This document shows positions 30,709-40,450 of a DNA stretch of 64,000 bases, in pieces. The notes under the pieces are model-generated. The model did no database searches. It had not been told where the DNA came from and saw only the letters and a program-made list of their open reading frames with translations. A program made the position numbers and the translations under genes. The DNA is taken from positions 18,481 through 82,480 of the forward strand of contig CANIHD010000016.1 in NCBI GenBank assembly GCA_947467345.1, written 5' to 3'. This stretch comes from Alphaproteobacteria bacterium (lineage in GTDB: Bacteria > Pseudomonadota > Alphaproteobacteria > Micropepsales > Micropepsaceae). Position 1 is the stretch's first letter. Every line of letters starts with the position of its first letter.

Positions 30709-31772
30709 TACGCGCGCTCGACCACGAAATCGGCGATCTCGGAGAGCGCGGATTTGATATCGCCTTCAGGCACCCGTGCTAATGCGGCGCGAGCAGCCGA
30801 CGCATAGATGCGCGCGCGATCGATGGTTTCCGCGAGTGCGCCGCCGCGTTCCAAAAGTTCGATGGCACGTAAAAGATCGCCTTCATCCTGAACGCCGACC
30901 TCCATGGTCTTACGCCAGAAGCGCCGCTCGTCGTCGCTTGCGCGCGCGGCAGCGAGGATCACCGGAAGCGTCATTTTGGATTCGCGGAAATCGTCGCCCA
31001 CCGCTTTGCCCATCACGGCCTGACGGCCGGAATAATCGAGCGCATCGTCTACGAGCTGGAATGCGATGCCGAGATTGAGCCCGTAATCGGAAAGCGCCTG
31101 GCAATCTTCCGTGCTGGCGCCAGCAATCATCGCGCCGGATTTCGCGGCGGCGGCGAAGAGCGCGGCCGTTTTAGCGGAAATGACGCGCAAATAATCCGCT
31201 TCTGTCGTGTTCAGATTCTTGGCCGTCCGCAATTGCATCACTTCGCCTTCGGCGATGATGGCGGACGCGTCGGAAAGAATGCCAAGCACCGAAAGCGAGC
31301 CCGCCTCGACCATCAGTTGGAAGGCGCGGCTGAACAGAAAATCGCCGACCAACACGCTCGGCTTATTGCCCCAGAGCACGTTGGCCGCAGCGCGGCCGCG
31401 CCGAAGCGCGCTCTCGTCAACAACGTCATCGTGCAAAAGCGTTGCGGTGTGGATGAACTCGACCGCGCCGGCCAGCCGCAAATGCGCCGTGCCGGCATAA
31501 CCAAACAGATGCGCTGCCGCGAGCGTAATGAGCGGGCGCAGGCGCTTGCCGCCAGAATCGACCAGATGCGCGCCCAGCTGCGGGATCAGCGCCACTTCGC
31601 TGGTCATATGCGAATGAAGAACTGCGTCTACTGCATTCAGATCGTCGCCGACCAAAGCAGCGAGATTCTCGACCGGACTGGTCGAGGCTCCCATATCCGC
31701 GCGCCGCGCGGATGGCGATTCCGAGGCATCCCTAGTCATCGGTGCTTGCCAGCCCGTCCTGGTTTGCGCCAT
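30705..31772 (-). CDS. trans-polyprenyl (octaprenyl-like) diphosphate synthase
   Basis: 355 aa; LLHDDVVDESALRRGRAAANVLWGN and FQLVDDALDYSG Asp-rich motifs. Confidence 0.93.
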   Translation of the reverse strand: MAQTRTGWQAPMTRDASESPSARRADMGASTSPVENLAALVGDDLNAVDAVLHSHMTSEVALIPQLGAHLVDSGGKRLRPLITLAAAHLFGYAGTAHLRLAGAVEFIHTATLLHDDVVDESALRRGRAAANVLWGNKPSVLVGDFLFSRAFQLMVEAGSLSVLGILSDASAIIAEGEVMQLRTAKNLNTTEADYLRVISAKTAALFAAAAKSGAMIAGASTEDCQALSDYGLNLGIAFQLVDDALDYSGRQAVMGKAVGDDFRESKMTLPVILAAARASDDERRFWRKTMEVGVQDEGDLLRAIELLERGGALAETIDRARIYASAARAALARVPEGDIKSALSEIADFVVERAY

Positions 31773-31828
31773 TTAGTGAGCCCGATGCAGGCAGGTCAAG
31801 GAACTCGCCTACGAGGAGGGGAAAAGGC

Positions 31829-32068
31829 GTGAAAGAACTCCTCCGCACCAACAACCCCGTCTACCTCTCTTTCGCCCAAGCCCTTCTGGCGGATGAAGGA
31901 ATCGACGCCATTGTTTTCGATGCCCACATGAGCGTCCTGGAAGGCAGCATCGGCGCTTTGCCGCGGCGGCTTATGGTTTCCGACGATGACGAGAGCAGGG
32001 CCCGCTGGCTGCTGGCCAGGGCGGAGCCGCTCCCTCCTGTCGAACCGGAGCCCGAAGGGACCCCGTGA
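31829..32068 (+). CDS. DUF2007 domain-containing protein
   Basis: GTG start inside ORF 31742-32068; KELLRTNNPVYLSFAQALLADEGIDAIVFDAHMSVLEGSIGALPRRLMV. Confidence 0.8.
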   Translation: MKELLRTNNPVYLSFAQALLADEGIDAIVFDAHMSVLEGSIGALPRRLMVSDDDESRARWLLARAEPLPPVEPEPEGTP

Positions 32069-32784
32069 CGGTCGAAACGACGCAGGACGGCTTTCTCGAC
32101 CGGCGCCTACTTCTCGACCAGCCGCGCCGTGGCTTCCGTGCCGGCCACGACAGCGTGCTTCTAGCCGCCGCGGTTCCGGCGCTTTCAGGGCAGTCTGTGC
32201 TGGAGCTTGGATCCGGCGTGGGTGTCGCGAGTCTTTGCCTCGCCGCGCGCGTTGCGGATTTACGGATTCTCGGGGTGGAATTAGATTCCAATCTCGTCGC
32301 ATTGGCGAACGGAAACGCCGCGCGAAACGGATTTGGCACTACTGCGGGCTTCGTGATTGGCGATGCGCGCGATTTTGCGCCCGCAGAAGCGCCATTCGAT
32401 CATGTGTTTTTCAATCCGCCATTTCATCCGATGAGTGGGCAGAGTTCGCCTAATGCCGCGCGTGATCGCGCGATGCGCGACATCGACGACGCGTTGGTGC
32501 AATGGACGGCACACGCGACAACGCTTCTGCAGGACGGTGGCACCATCACGGTGATCATGCGTGCCGACCGGGTGGAGGAGTGGTGTGCCAGCGCCCAGGG
32601 CGCGATGCGTGTGACGCCTCTGCTCGCGCGAGCGGGTGAGCCACCTAAGCGGGTAATCGCGCGGCTGACGCCGGGCGGAGAAGCCAGCCTCATCTCCCAA
32701 CCGCCTTTTGTGCTCCATCAGGACGACGGCAAGCCAACAGAGGCGGCTGAAGCAATACTGCGCCACGGAGCCGCGTTCCCATGA
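32065..32784 (+). CDS. tRNA1(Val) (adenine(37)-N6)-methyltransferase-like SAM methyltransferase
   Basis: 239 aa; VLELGSGVGVASLCLAARV, FDHVFFNPPFHPM (NPPF motif). Confidence 0.82.
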   Translation: MTVETTQDGFLDRRLLLDQPRRGFRAGHDSVLLAAAVPALSGQSVLELGSGVGVASLCLAARVADLRILGVELDSNLVALANGNAARNGFGTTAGFVIGDARDFAPAEAPFDHVFFNPPFHPMSGQSSPNAARDRAMRDIDDALVQWTAHATTLLQDGGTITVIMRADRVEEWCASAQGAMRVTPLLARAGEPPKRVIARLTPGGEASLISQPPFVLHQDDGKPTEAAEAILRHGAAFP

Positions 32785-32860
32785 GGGGCCCGCCTTGTGG
32801 AAGCCCGGACGGGCGGCTATCAGGGCCAGCTAAGGGCATCCGTGCGTTCAGGGGTTTTCC

Positions 32861-33739
32861 GTGTCTCAAACATTGACGTTTCAGGACCTTATTCTGACCC
32901 TTCAGGCCTATTGGGCGCGCCAAGGCTGCCTCATCCTGCAGCCCTATGACATGGAAATGGGCGCCGGGACGTTTCATCCGGCCACGACCTTGCGCGCCCT
33001 CGGACCTCGCCCGTGGCGGGCCGCCTTTGTACAGCCATCGCGTCGGCCTAAGGACGGGCGCTACGGCGAGAACCCGAACCGGCTGCAGCATTATTACCAG
33101 TACCAAGTGATCCTGAAGCCGTCGCCGCAGAACGTGCAGGCGCTTTATCTCGACAGTTTGCGCGCGCTCGGCATCGACCCTAACCGGCATGACATCCGCT
33201 TCGTGGAAGACGACTGGGAAAGCCCGACGCTTGGCGCCTGGGGCCTGGGCTGGGAAGTCTGGTGCGATGGGATGGAGATCACCCAGTTCACCTATTTCCA
33301 GCAGGTCGGCGGCTTCGATTGCGATCCCGTGTCTGCCGAAATCACTTACGGCCTCGAGCGGCTGGCGATGTATGTGCAAGGCGTCGAGTTCGTCTACGAC
33401 CTCAAGTTCAATGAGAATTTCCGCTACGGCGAGGTGTTTCACCAAAACGAACGCGAATATTCGGAATATAATTTCGAGCGCGCCGACACCGACATTCTGT
33501 TCCGACATTTCGTCGATGCCGAAGATGAATGCCAGCGCCTAATTGCTTCGAAGCTTGCGCTGCCCGCCTATGACCAGTGCATCAAGGCGAGCCACGCTTT
33601 TAATCTGCTCGATGCGCGCGGTGTGATTTCCGTCACAGAACGCGCCTCCTATATCGGACGCGTGCGCGCGCTTTCCAAAGCCTGTTGCGAAGGCTGGTTG
33701 GCCAGCGGGCAGGGCGCCTACGAGCCGAGGGCGAAATAA
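32861..33739 (+). CDS. glyQ: glycine--tRNA ligase subunit alpha
   Basis: 292 aa; [56 protein letters not shown]. Confidence 0.97.
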   Translation: MSQTLTFQDLILTLQAYWARQGCLILQPYDMEMGAGTFHPATTLRALGPRPWRAAFVQPSRRPKDGRYGENPNRLQHYYQYQVILKPSPQNVQALYLDSLRALGIDPNRHDIRFVEDDWESPTLGAWGLGWEVWCDGMEITQFTYFQQVGGFDCDPVSAEITYGLERLAMYVQGVEFVYDLKFNENFRYGEVFHQNEREYSEYNFERADTDILFRHFVDAEDECQRLIASKLALPAYDQCIKASHAFNLLDARGVISVTERASYIGRVRALSKACCEGWLASGQGAYEPRAK

Positions 33740-35793
33740 TGTCGGAACTCCTCCTCGAATTGTTTTCGGAAGAAATTCCGGCCCGCATGCAGCAGGGCGC
33801 CGCGAAGGATCTTGAGCGTCTTGTCGTTGGCGCGTTGTCGGATCGTGGGTTTCTGTTTGAAGGCGCGCGCGCTTTCGCGGGGCCACGGCGCCTTGGCCTC
33901 GCCGTTTCGGGGCTTCCCGCTAAACAGCCGGACGTCACCGAAGAGAAAAAAGGGCCGCGTGTTGACGCCAATGAAAAGGCGATTGCGGGGTTTTTGAAAT
34001 CCGCCAGCGTAGCGCTAACGGATTGCGAGAAACGGGAAGACGCTAAAGGCGCGTTCTATGTCGCGGTAATCAAACGTTTGGGCCGTCCGACGCCGGATGT
34101 GCTGGCGGAGATGTTGCCGGAAGTACTGGCGAAGCTTCCTTGGCCGAAATCGATGCGTTGGGGCTCATCGAGCTTTCGCTGGGTACGGCCCTTGCATAGC
34201 GTGGTCTGCACTTTCGATGGGGAAGTCGTGCGCTTCGAATTCGGCGGCGTTTCGTCCTCCAATGTTACGCAAGGACACCGCTTCCTTTCAAAGGGAGCGA
34301 TAGAAGTCCGCCGCTATGACGACTATGTCGCCAAGCTAAAAACTGCCCATGTCATCGTGGATGCCCCCGAGCGCCGCGAAATCATCCTGCACGAAACGAG
34401 GCAGAAAGCCTTCGCCTTGGGCTTGGAGCCCATTCCTGACGAGGGCTTGGTCAACGAAGTGATGGGGCTCGCCGAATGGCCGGTGGTGCTGGTGGGCACC
34501 ATCGATCCTGCCTTCATGGATGTGCCGGCGGAAATCCTGCAAACCTCCATGCGCACGCATCAGAAATATTTCTCGCTGCGCGATCCGGCGTCGTTGAAGC
34601 TCGCCAATAAATTCGTCGTCGTCGCCAATATGATCGCGGACGATGGCGGGCGCGAGATCATCGCCGGCAATGAGCGCGTTCTGCGCGCCCGCCTATCGGA
34701 CGCGAAATTCTTTTGGGATCAGGACCGCAAACGTAACCTCGAATCCCGCGTCCAGGATCTGCAGCAGATCGTCTTCCACGCCAAGCTCGGCACCCAGCTC
34801 GAACGGGTGAAGCGTGTTATGGCGCTGTCGGGTGAGATCGCGAAGATCATCGGCGCCGACGTCGAGAACGCAAAACGCGCCGCGCATCTCTGCAAGGCCG
34901 ATCTGACCACCGGAGTGGTCGGAGAATTCCCCGAACTGCAAGGCGTGATGGGGCGCTATTACGCGTTGCACGACGGCGAGGATAAACACGTCGCTGACGC
35001 CATTCGCGATCATTATCGCCCGCTTGGCCCCTCCGATGAGGTTCCTGCCGCGCCGCTTTCCATGGCCGTCGCGCTTGCCGATAAGCTCGATACGTTGATT
35101 GGGTTCTTCGCCATTGGCGAGAAGCCCACAGGCTCCGGCGATCCCTATGCGCTTCGCCGCGCGGCCCTGGGTGTCATTCGCATCGTTCTGACGAATGAGG
35201 TTCGCCTCAAACTGCGGCAGACCTTTGAAAGCCGCGCCGATACCTTCAAGGCACATTTCTCGCGCAAGGAAGCGGACGAGCTGATCGCGTTTTTCGCCGA
35301 TCGTCTCAAAGTCGCGCTGCGCGAAAAAGGCGTTCGCCACGACCTCATCGACGCCATATTCGCGTTGGGCGACGAAGATGATCTGGTGCGCCTGGTTCGC
35401 CGCGTTGAGGCGCTACAAGCATTCTTGAAAAGCGATGACGGCGCCAATCTTCTGGTCGGCTATCGCCGCGCCGCGAACATTCTGCGCATCGAAGAAAAGA
35501 AGGATGGCCGCGACTATCGTGGCGTTCCCGACGGCTTGCAGCAGGACGAAGAAGTCGCCCTTCAACGCATACTCACCAAAACCAAGTTGGAAGCTGCAAA
35601 GGCGCTGCATGCCGAAGATTTCGCCGGCGCCATGGCGGAGCTCGCGCGCCTGCGCGTGCCGGTGGATGTTTTCTTTGAGAAAGTCACGGTCAACGCGGAC
35701 GACAAACTCCTGCGCGAAAATCGATTGAAGCTGCTCTCCCAAATCGTCGAGACGGCACATCACGTCGCCGATTTTTCGAAGGTGGAGGGATGA
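33739..35793 (+). CDS. glyS: glycine--tRNA ligase subunit beta
   Basis: ATG at 33739 overlaps the gly[33 protein letters not shown]; follows glyQ. ORF track start 33685 is an upstream extension. Confidence 0.96.
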   Translation: MSELLLELFSEEIPARMQQGAAKDLERLVVGALSDRGFLFEGARAFAGPRRLGLAVSGLPAKQPDVTEEKKGPRVDANEKAIAGFLKSASVALTDCEKREDAKGAFYVAVIKRLGRPTPDVLAEMLPEVLAKLPWPKSMRWGSSSFRWVRPLHSVVCTFDGEVVRFEFGGVSSSNVTQGHRFLSKGAIEVRRYDDYVAKLKTAHVIVDAPERREIILHETRQKAFALGLEPIPDEGLVNEVMGLAEWPVVLVGTIDPAFMDVPAEILQTSMRTHQKYFSLRDPASLKLANKFVVVANMIADDGGREIIAGNERVLRARLSDAKFFWDQDRKRNLESRVQDLQQIVFHAKLGTQLERVKRVMALSGEIAKIIGADVENAKRAAHLCKADLTTGVVGEFPELQGVMGRYYALHDGEDKHVADAIRDHYRPLGPSDEVPAAPLSMAVALADKLDTLIGFFAIGEKPTGSGDPYALRRAALGVIRIVLTNEVRLKLRQTFESRADTFKAHFSRKEADELIAFFADRLKVALREKGVRHDLIDAIFALGDEDDLVRLVRRVEALQAFLKSDDGANLLVGYRRAANILRIEEKKDGRDYRGVPDGLQQDEEVALQRILTKTKLEAAKALHAEDFAGAMAELARLRVPVDVFFEKVTVNADDKLLRENRLKLLSQIVETAHHVADFSKVEG

Positions 35794-35821
35794 TGTTCCT
35801 GGCGCCGAGAGATAGGGCTGC

Positions 35822-38497
35822 ATGACGCAATGGGTCTACCGTTTCGGCGGGGGTAAGGCGGAAGGGCGCGCCGAGATGCGCGTTCTCTTGGGCGGCAAGG
35901 GCGCGAATTTGGCGGAGATGTCCAATCTCGGCCTGCCAGTGCCGCCGGGCTTCACCATCACCACCGAAGCGTGCACCCATTACTACAAGAACGGGCAGTC
36001 CTATCCCGCTGGGTTGACGGACGAAGTGGCGTCGGCGCTGGCGGAAGTCGGCGGTCTTGCCGGCGGCATTTTCGGCGACACATCAAAACCATTGCTCGTT
36101 TCCGTGCGTTCCGGCGCGCGCGCCTCCATGCCGGGCATGATGGACACAGTGCTCAATCTTGGCCTCAACCGTGAGACTGTGGCGGGCCTCGCCAAACTCA
36201 CCGGCGATGAACGCTTTGCCTATGACGCTTATCGCCGCTTCATCCAAATGTATTCCAGCGTCGTTCTTGAAATGGATCACGCGCATTTCGAGTCCATTCT
36301 CGAAGGCGAAAAAGACCTGAAGGGCGCCGAGCTCGATACCGATCTCGAAGCGGAGGATCTTCAACGCATCGCCGATTTGTATAAGGCGAAGGTGAAGAAG
36401 ACGCTGGGGCGCGTGTTTCCCGACGATCCGCACGAACAATTATGGGGTGCCATCGGCGCTGTGTTCGGATCGTGGTCAGGCCAGCGCGCGAAGACCTATC
36501 GCCGGCTGCACAATATTCCCGAGGATTGGGGCACTGCCGTCAATGTGCAGGCCATGGTGTTCGGCAATCGTGGGCCGACATCGGCAACCGGCGTTGCGTT
36601 CACGCGTGATCCTTCCACCGGCGAGCGCGCGCTTTACGGCGAATTCCTGATCAACGCGCAAGGCGAAGATGTCGTCGCCGGTATCCGCACGCCGCAATCC
36701 ATCACGCGCCGCGCGCGCGAAGCCGGCGGCTCTAAGCGCTCCTCCATGGAAGAGGCGATGCCAGAGTCGTTTGCCGAACTCTCACGCATCGCGGACAGGC
36801 TCGAAGCGCATTACCGCGACATGCAGGACGTGGAATTCACGGTGCAGGAAGGCCGTCTATTCATGTTGCAAACGCGGTCCGGCAAGCGCACTGCGAAGGC
36901 CGCGTTGCGAACCGCGGTGGAAATGGTGCGCGAAGGTTTGATCAGCGAGGATGAGGCGGTCTTACGCGTTGATCCTGCGGCGCTTGATCAAATGCTGCAT
37001 CCGACGCTGGATCCCAAGGCGCCGCGCTCGGTGATCGTATCGGGTCTTGCCGCGTCTCCCGGCGCTGCAACTGGTGAGATCGTGTTCACCGCAGACGAGG
37101 CCGAGCACGCCGCAAGCGAGGGTAGAGACGTCATTCTTGTGCGCCTCGAAACGAGCCCGGAAGACATTCACGGCATGCATGCGGCGCGGGGCATATTGAC
37201 TGTGCGCGGCGGCATGACATCTCACGCCGCTGTTGTTGCGCGCGGTATGGGACGGCCATGCGTGACCGGCGCGGGCTCGCTTAAGATCGATATGGAACGC
37301 AGGACCATGACCGCCGGCGGCGTTACCATTGGAGCTGGTGAAACTGTGACGGTCGATGGCGGCGCGGGCAAAGTCTATCGTGGCCGCATCCCGACGCTAC
37401 TGCCGGAACTTACCGGCGATTTCGCTACGCTGATGGGCTGGGCCGATAAGAAGCGGCGCTTGAAGATACGTACAAACGCCGACACGCCGGCTGATTGCCG
37501 GATCGCGCTAACCTTCGGCGCCGAAGGTGTCGGCCTCTGCCGCACCGAACATATGTTCTTCGAAGCCGAACGTATTCTCGCCGTTCGGCAGATGATCCTT
37601 GCCGATGATGTGGAGGGCCGCAAAGCCGCCCTCTCAAAATTGCTGCCGATGCAACGCGGCGATTTCACCGAGATCTTCCGCATCATGGCGGGCTTGCCGG
37701 TGACCATTCGTCTGCTCGATCCGCCGCTGCACGAATTCCTGCCGCACACCCAAGCGGAAATCGCCGACGTTGCGGCGGCATCGGGTGCCGATCCGCACAA
37801 ATTGCGCGCGCGGGTGCAGGCTCTGTCGGAATCCAATCCAATGCTGGGCCATCGCGGCTGCCGCCTCGGCATCACCTATCCGGAAATCTATGAGATGCAG
37901 GCGCGCGCTATTTTCGAGGCGGCGATCGATATTGGCGTGGAGCTTGGCAAAAGCGTCGCGCTCGAAGTCATGATCCCGCTTGTCGGTTTCAAATCCGAGC
38001 TCGATCTTCTGGCTGAAAAGATTGCGCAGGTCGCCGCGGCGGTGGCAGCAGAAAAAGGTACTGCGCCGATTTACGCCATCGGCACCATGATTGAATTGCC
38101 GCGCGCCGCCTTGCGGGCGGCCGACATCGCCAAGACGGCGGAGTTCTTCAGCTTCGGCACCAATGATTTGACACAGACGACGCTTGGCGTTTCGCGTGAC
38201 GACGCCGGAAGTTTTCTCAATGAATATTTGGCGCGCGGGCTTATCGAGCGCGATCCCTTCGTGTCGCTCGATACCGAAGGTGTCGGCGAATTGATCGAAA
38301 TTGCCTCCGAGCGCGGCCGCAAAACGAGGCCAGACATCAAGCTCGGCATTTGCGGTGAGCATGGCGGCGATCCGGACACGATCCGCTTCTGCGAAAGCGT
38401 TAAATTCGATTACGTTTCCTGTTCACCATATCGCGTGCCGATCGCGCGGCTCGCCGCGGCGCAAGCAGCGCTGAAATCCGCGCGCGAACGCGACTGA
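35822..38497 (+). CDS. ppdK: pyruvate, phosphate dikinase
   Basis: 891 aa; LGGKGANLAEMSNLGLPVPPGFTITTEAC, GGMTSHAAVVARGMGRPCV, GLCRTEHMFFEAERI. Confidence 0.97.
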   Translation: MTQWVYRFGGGKAEGRAEMRVLLGGKGANLAEMSNLGLPVPPGFTITTEACTHYYKNGQSYPAGLTDEVASALAEVGGLAGGIFGDTSKPLLVSVRSGARASMPGMMDTVLNLGLNRETVAGLAKLTGDERFAYDAYRRFIQMYSSVVLEMDHAHFESILEGEKDLKGAELDTDLEAEDLQRIADLYKAKVKKTLGRVFPDDPHEQLWGAIGAVFGSWSGQRAKTYRRLHNIPEDWGTAVNVQAMVFGNRGPTSATGVAFTRDPSTGERALYGEFLINAQGEDVVAGIRTPQSITRRAREAGGSKRSSMEEAMPESFAELSRIADRLEAHYRDMQDVEFTVQEGRLFMLQTRSGKRTAKAALRTAVEMVREGLISEDEAVLRVDPAALDQMLHPTLDPKAPRSVIVSGLAASPGAATGEIVFTADEAEHAASEGRDVILVRLETSPEDIHGMHAARGILTVRGGMTSHAAVVARGMGRPCVTGAGSLKIDMERRTMTAGGVTIGAGETVTVDGGAGKVYRGRIPTLLPELTGDFATLMGWADKKRRLKIRTNADTPADCRIALTFGAEGVGLCRTEHMFFEAERILAVRQMILADDVEGRKAALSKLLPMQRGDFTEIFRIMAGLPVTIRLLDPPLHEFLPHTQAEIADVAAASGADPHKLRARVQALSESNPMLGHRGCRLGITYPEIYEMQARAIFEAAIDIGVELGKSVALEVMIPLVGFKSELDLLAEKIAQVAAAVAAEKGTAPIYAIGTMIELPRAALRAADIAKTAEFFSFGTNDLTQTTLGVSRDDAGSFLNEYLARGLIERDPFVSLDTEGVGELIEIASERGRKTRPDIKLGICGEHGGDPDTIRFCESVKFDYVSCSPYRVPIARLAAAQAALKSARERD

Positions 38498-38708
38498 CGC
38501 GATTAACTTTCATCGCGCCGCAATTCTCGTATTTTCATAGTTAACTTATGATGCGTGTACGGAATATTTGTACACGGAATGATGCGTCAACATTGACGCC
38601 GCGTCACGTTAACTCTCTGTAGAGGTTGACGAGGGGTTACAGCGCTGGTAGCAAACTTAGAGATTGTCCCGGTCGTGGAGGTTGGGTGGGAACGCCACGG
38701 CATTTTGA

Positions 38709-39458
38709 TTGTTGTTGCAGACAAGATTTCGAGGTCTGAAGATGACAACGCGTTCCGCCCTTCTTCGATCGGATAGCGGTATTGTTGGTGCCGCCTTTGT
38801 CGTTCTCCTTACGGCTTCGGTTGCGGTAGGCATTGATATCTATGCCGAAAATGCTCCGCTGAAATCCGCGGAATCGTCGCCGCAATTTACCCAATCCCCC
38901 GCCGAATTGGCCGCAGCGAAACTGCAGCGCGAGCAGCAATGTCTCGCCGACGCGATGTATTATGAGGGCCGGAGCGAAGGTTCCGAAGGGCAGAAGGCCA
39001 TCGCCGAAGTGATTCTGGCCCGCACCCGCAGCCCACATTATCCACACACAATTTGCGGCGTCGTGGACGAGGGCGTGGAACGCGGCAAAAGCTGCCAGTT
39101 CACATTCCGCTGCGACGGCTCGATGAAACGTCCGAAAGAACGTCAAGCCTGGGAGCGTTCGCGGCAACTCGCGGCGCGCATTCTCGCCGGTGCGGAACGC
39201 CTTAGCGGCGAAACAGGCAACGCCATCGCCTACCACACAACCGAAGTTTCGCCGATATGGGCGGGCACAATGCTGAAGACGGCGCAGATCGGCCGTCATG
39301 TTTTTTATCGCTTCGCGCCGCGCAACCGCGTTGCCGTCGAAACGACACCGCGCGGCGGCGAGCTGCTGTCGACCGGCGAAATCGTTCCGGTCGATGCACT
39401 TCCTGTGTCGGATACGCAGCCCACAATCGTCGCGGGCGAGCAAGTCGGCGGGACCTGA
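38709..39458 (+). CDS. cell wall hydrolase (SleB/CwlJ-like Hydrolase_2 family)
   Basis: 249 aa; CLADAMYYEGRSEGSEGQKAIAEVILARTRSPHYPHTICGVV...CQFTFRCDG...YHTTEVSPIWAGTM. Confidence 0.88.
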   Translation: MLLQTRFRGLKMTTRSALLRSDSGIVGAAFVVLLTASVAVGIDIYAENAPLKSAESSPQFTQSPAELAAAKLQREQQCLADAMYYEGRSEGSEGQKAIAEVILARTRSPHYPHTICGVVDEGVERGKSCQFTFRCDGSMKRPKERQAWERSRQLAARILAGAERLSGETGNAIAYHTTEVSPIWAGTMLKTAQIGRHVFYRFAPRNRVAVETTPRGGELLSTGEIVPVDALPVSDTQPTIVAGEQVGGT

Positions 39459-39463
39459 AGCCG

Positions 39464-39562
39464 CATCCTTCGAGACGCGCGCGTCGCGCGCTCCTCAGGA
39501 TGAGGAATTATACTTATCCCTCATGGTGAGGAGGTCGCGAAGCGACCGTCTCGAACCATGAG
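39464..39562. repeat. REP-like palindromic intergenic element
   Basis: Inverted pair TTCGAGACG (39469-39477)/CGTCTCGAA (39547-39555), CTCATGGT/ACCATGAG, inner hairpins CCTCAGGATGAGG and GGTCGCGAAGCGACC; between convergent genes. Confidence 0.75.
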
Positions 39563-39583
39563 ACGCGCTTCCATCGCGCGATT

Positions 39584-40450
39584 TCAAAGAAAATCGAGGC
39601 CGAGGTCGAGATTGCGCGCGCTGTGCGTGATCGCGCCCGACGAAATATAGTCCACTCCGGTTTCCGCGACGGCGCGAACGCTGTCCAGCGTAATGCCGCC
39701 GGACGCTTCCAGCACGGCGCGCCTTGCCGACATTGCGACAGCGCCGCGCAATTCATCCGGCTTCATATTGTCGAGCAAGATCGTATCGACGCCCAAGGCC
39801 AGCGCGATTTCCAGTTGCGCCAGGGTATCGACTTCAAGTTCGATCTTGACCATGTGCCCGAGGCGTTCGCGGGCGCGCGTGACGGCGGGCTCAACGCCGC
39901 CGGCGGCAGCAACGTGGTTGTCTTTGATCAGAACGGCGTCGTCCAAGCCGAAGCGATGATTGAATCCGCCGCCGCAGCGCACCGCGTATTTTTGTAGGAT
40001 GCGCAGGCCCGGCAATGTTTTGCGCGTGCAGACGATGCGCGCTCTTGTGCCCGTTGTTTGGCGGACCAACGCATTCGTCGCAGTTGCGACGCCCGACAAA
40101 TGGCCCATGAAATTCAACGCGGTTCGCTCGGCTGAAAGCACCGCGCGCGCCGGCCCTTCCAATTCACACACAATTTGCTTGGGCTCGACCTTGCTGCCGT
40201 CCGGCATATGCGGTGTCAGCCGTACACTCGGGTCTACCAGACGGAACGCAATGACCGCCGCAACGAGGCCGCAAATAATTCCCGGCTCGCGCGCCGCGAT
40301 AACCGCCCGCGCGGTTTGATCTTCCGGCAGTAAGAGGTCTGTCGTGAGATCGCCGGCGCGGCCGAAATCTTCCTCCAGCGCGCGGCGCACTTGAGGTTCA
40401 ATCAGGAAGTCTTGCGGCGGATAGACGTGAACCAGAGCAAGCCTGCTCAT
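39584..40450 (-). CDS. nadC: nicotinate-nucleotide diphosphorylase (carboxylating)
   Basis: 288 aa; TTDLLLPEDQTARAVIAAREPGIICGL, CTRKTLPGLRILQKYAVRCGGGFNHRFGLDDAVLIKDNH. Confidence 0.96.
   Translation of the reverse strand: MSRLALVHVYPPQDFLIEPQVRRALEEDFGRAGDLTTDLLLPEDQTARAVIAAREPGIICGLVAAVIAFRLVDPSVRLTPHMPDGSKVEPKQIVCELEGPARAVLSAERTALNFMGHLSGVATATNALVRQTTGTRARIVCTRKTLPGLRILQKYAVRCGGGFNHRFGLDDAVLIKDNHVAAAGGVEPAVTRARERLGHMVKIELEVDTLAQLEIALALGVDTILLDNMKPDELRGAVAMSARRAVLEASGGITLDSVRAVAETGVDYISSGAITHSARNLDLGLDFL

Noticed and set aside
32690-33508. 272-aa minus-strand ORF antisense to glyQ
   Set aside because: glyQ is unambiguous; the antisense translation is low-information.
37634-38362. 242-aa minus-strand ORF inside ppdK
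   Set aside because: Shadow of the conserved PPDK reading frame.
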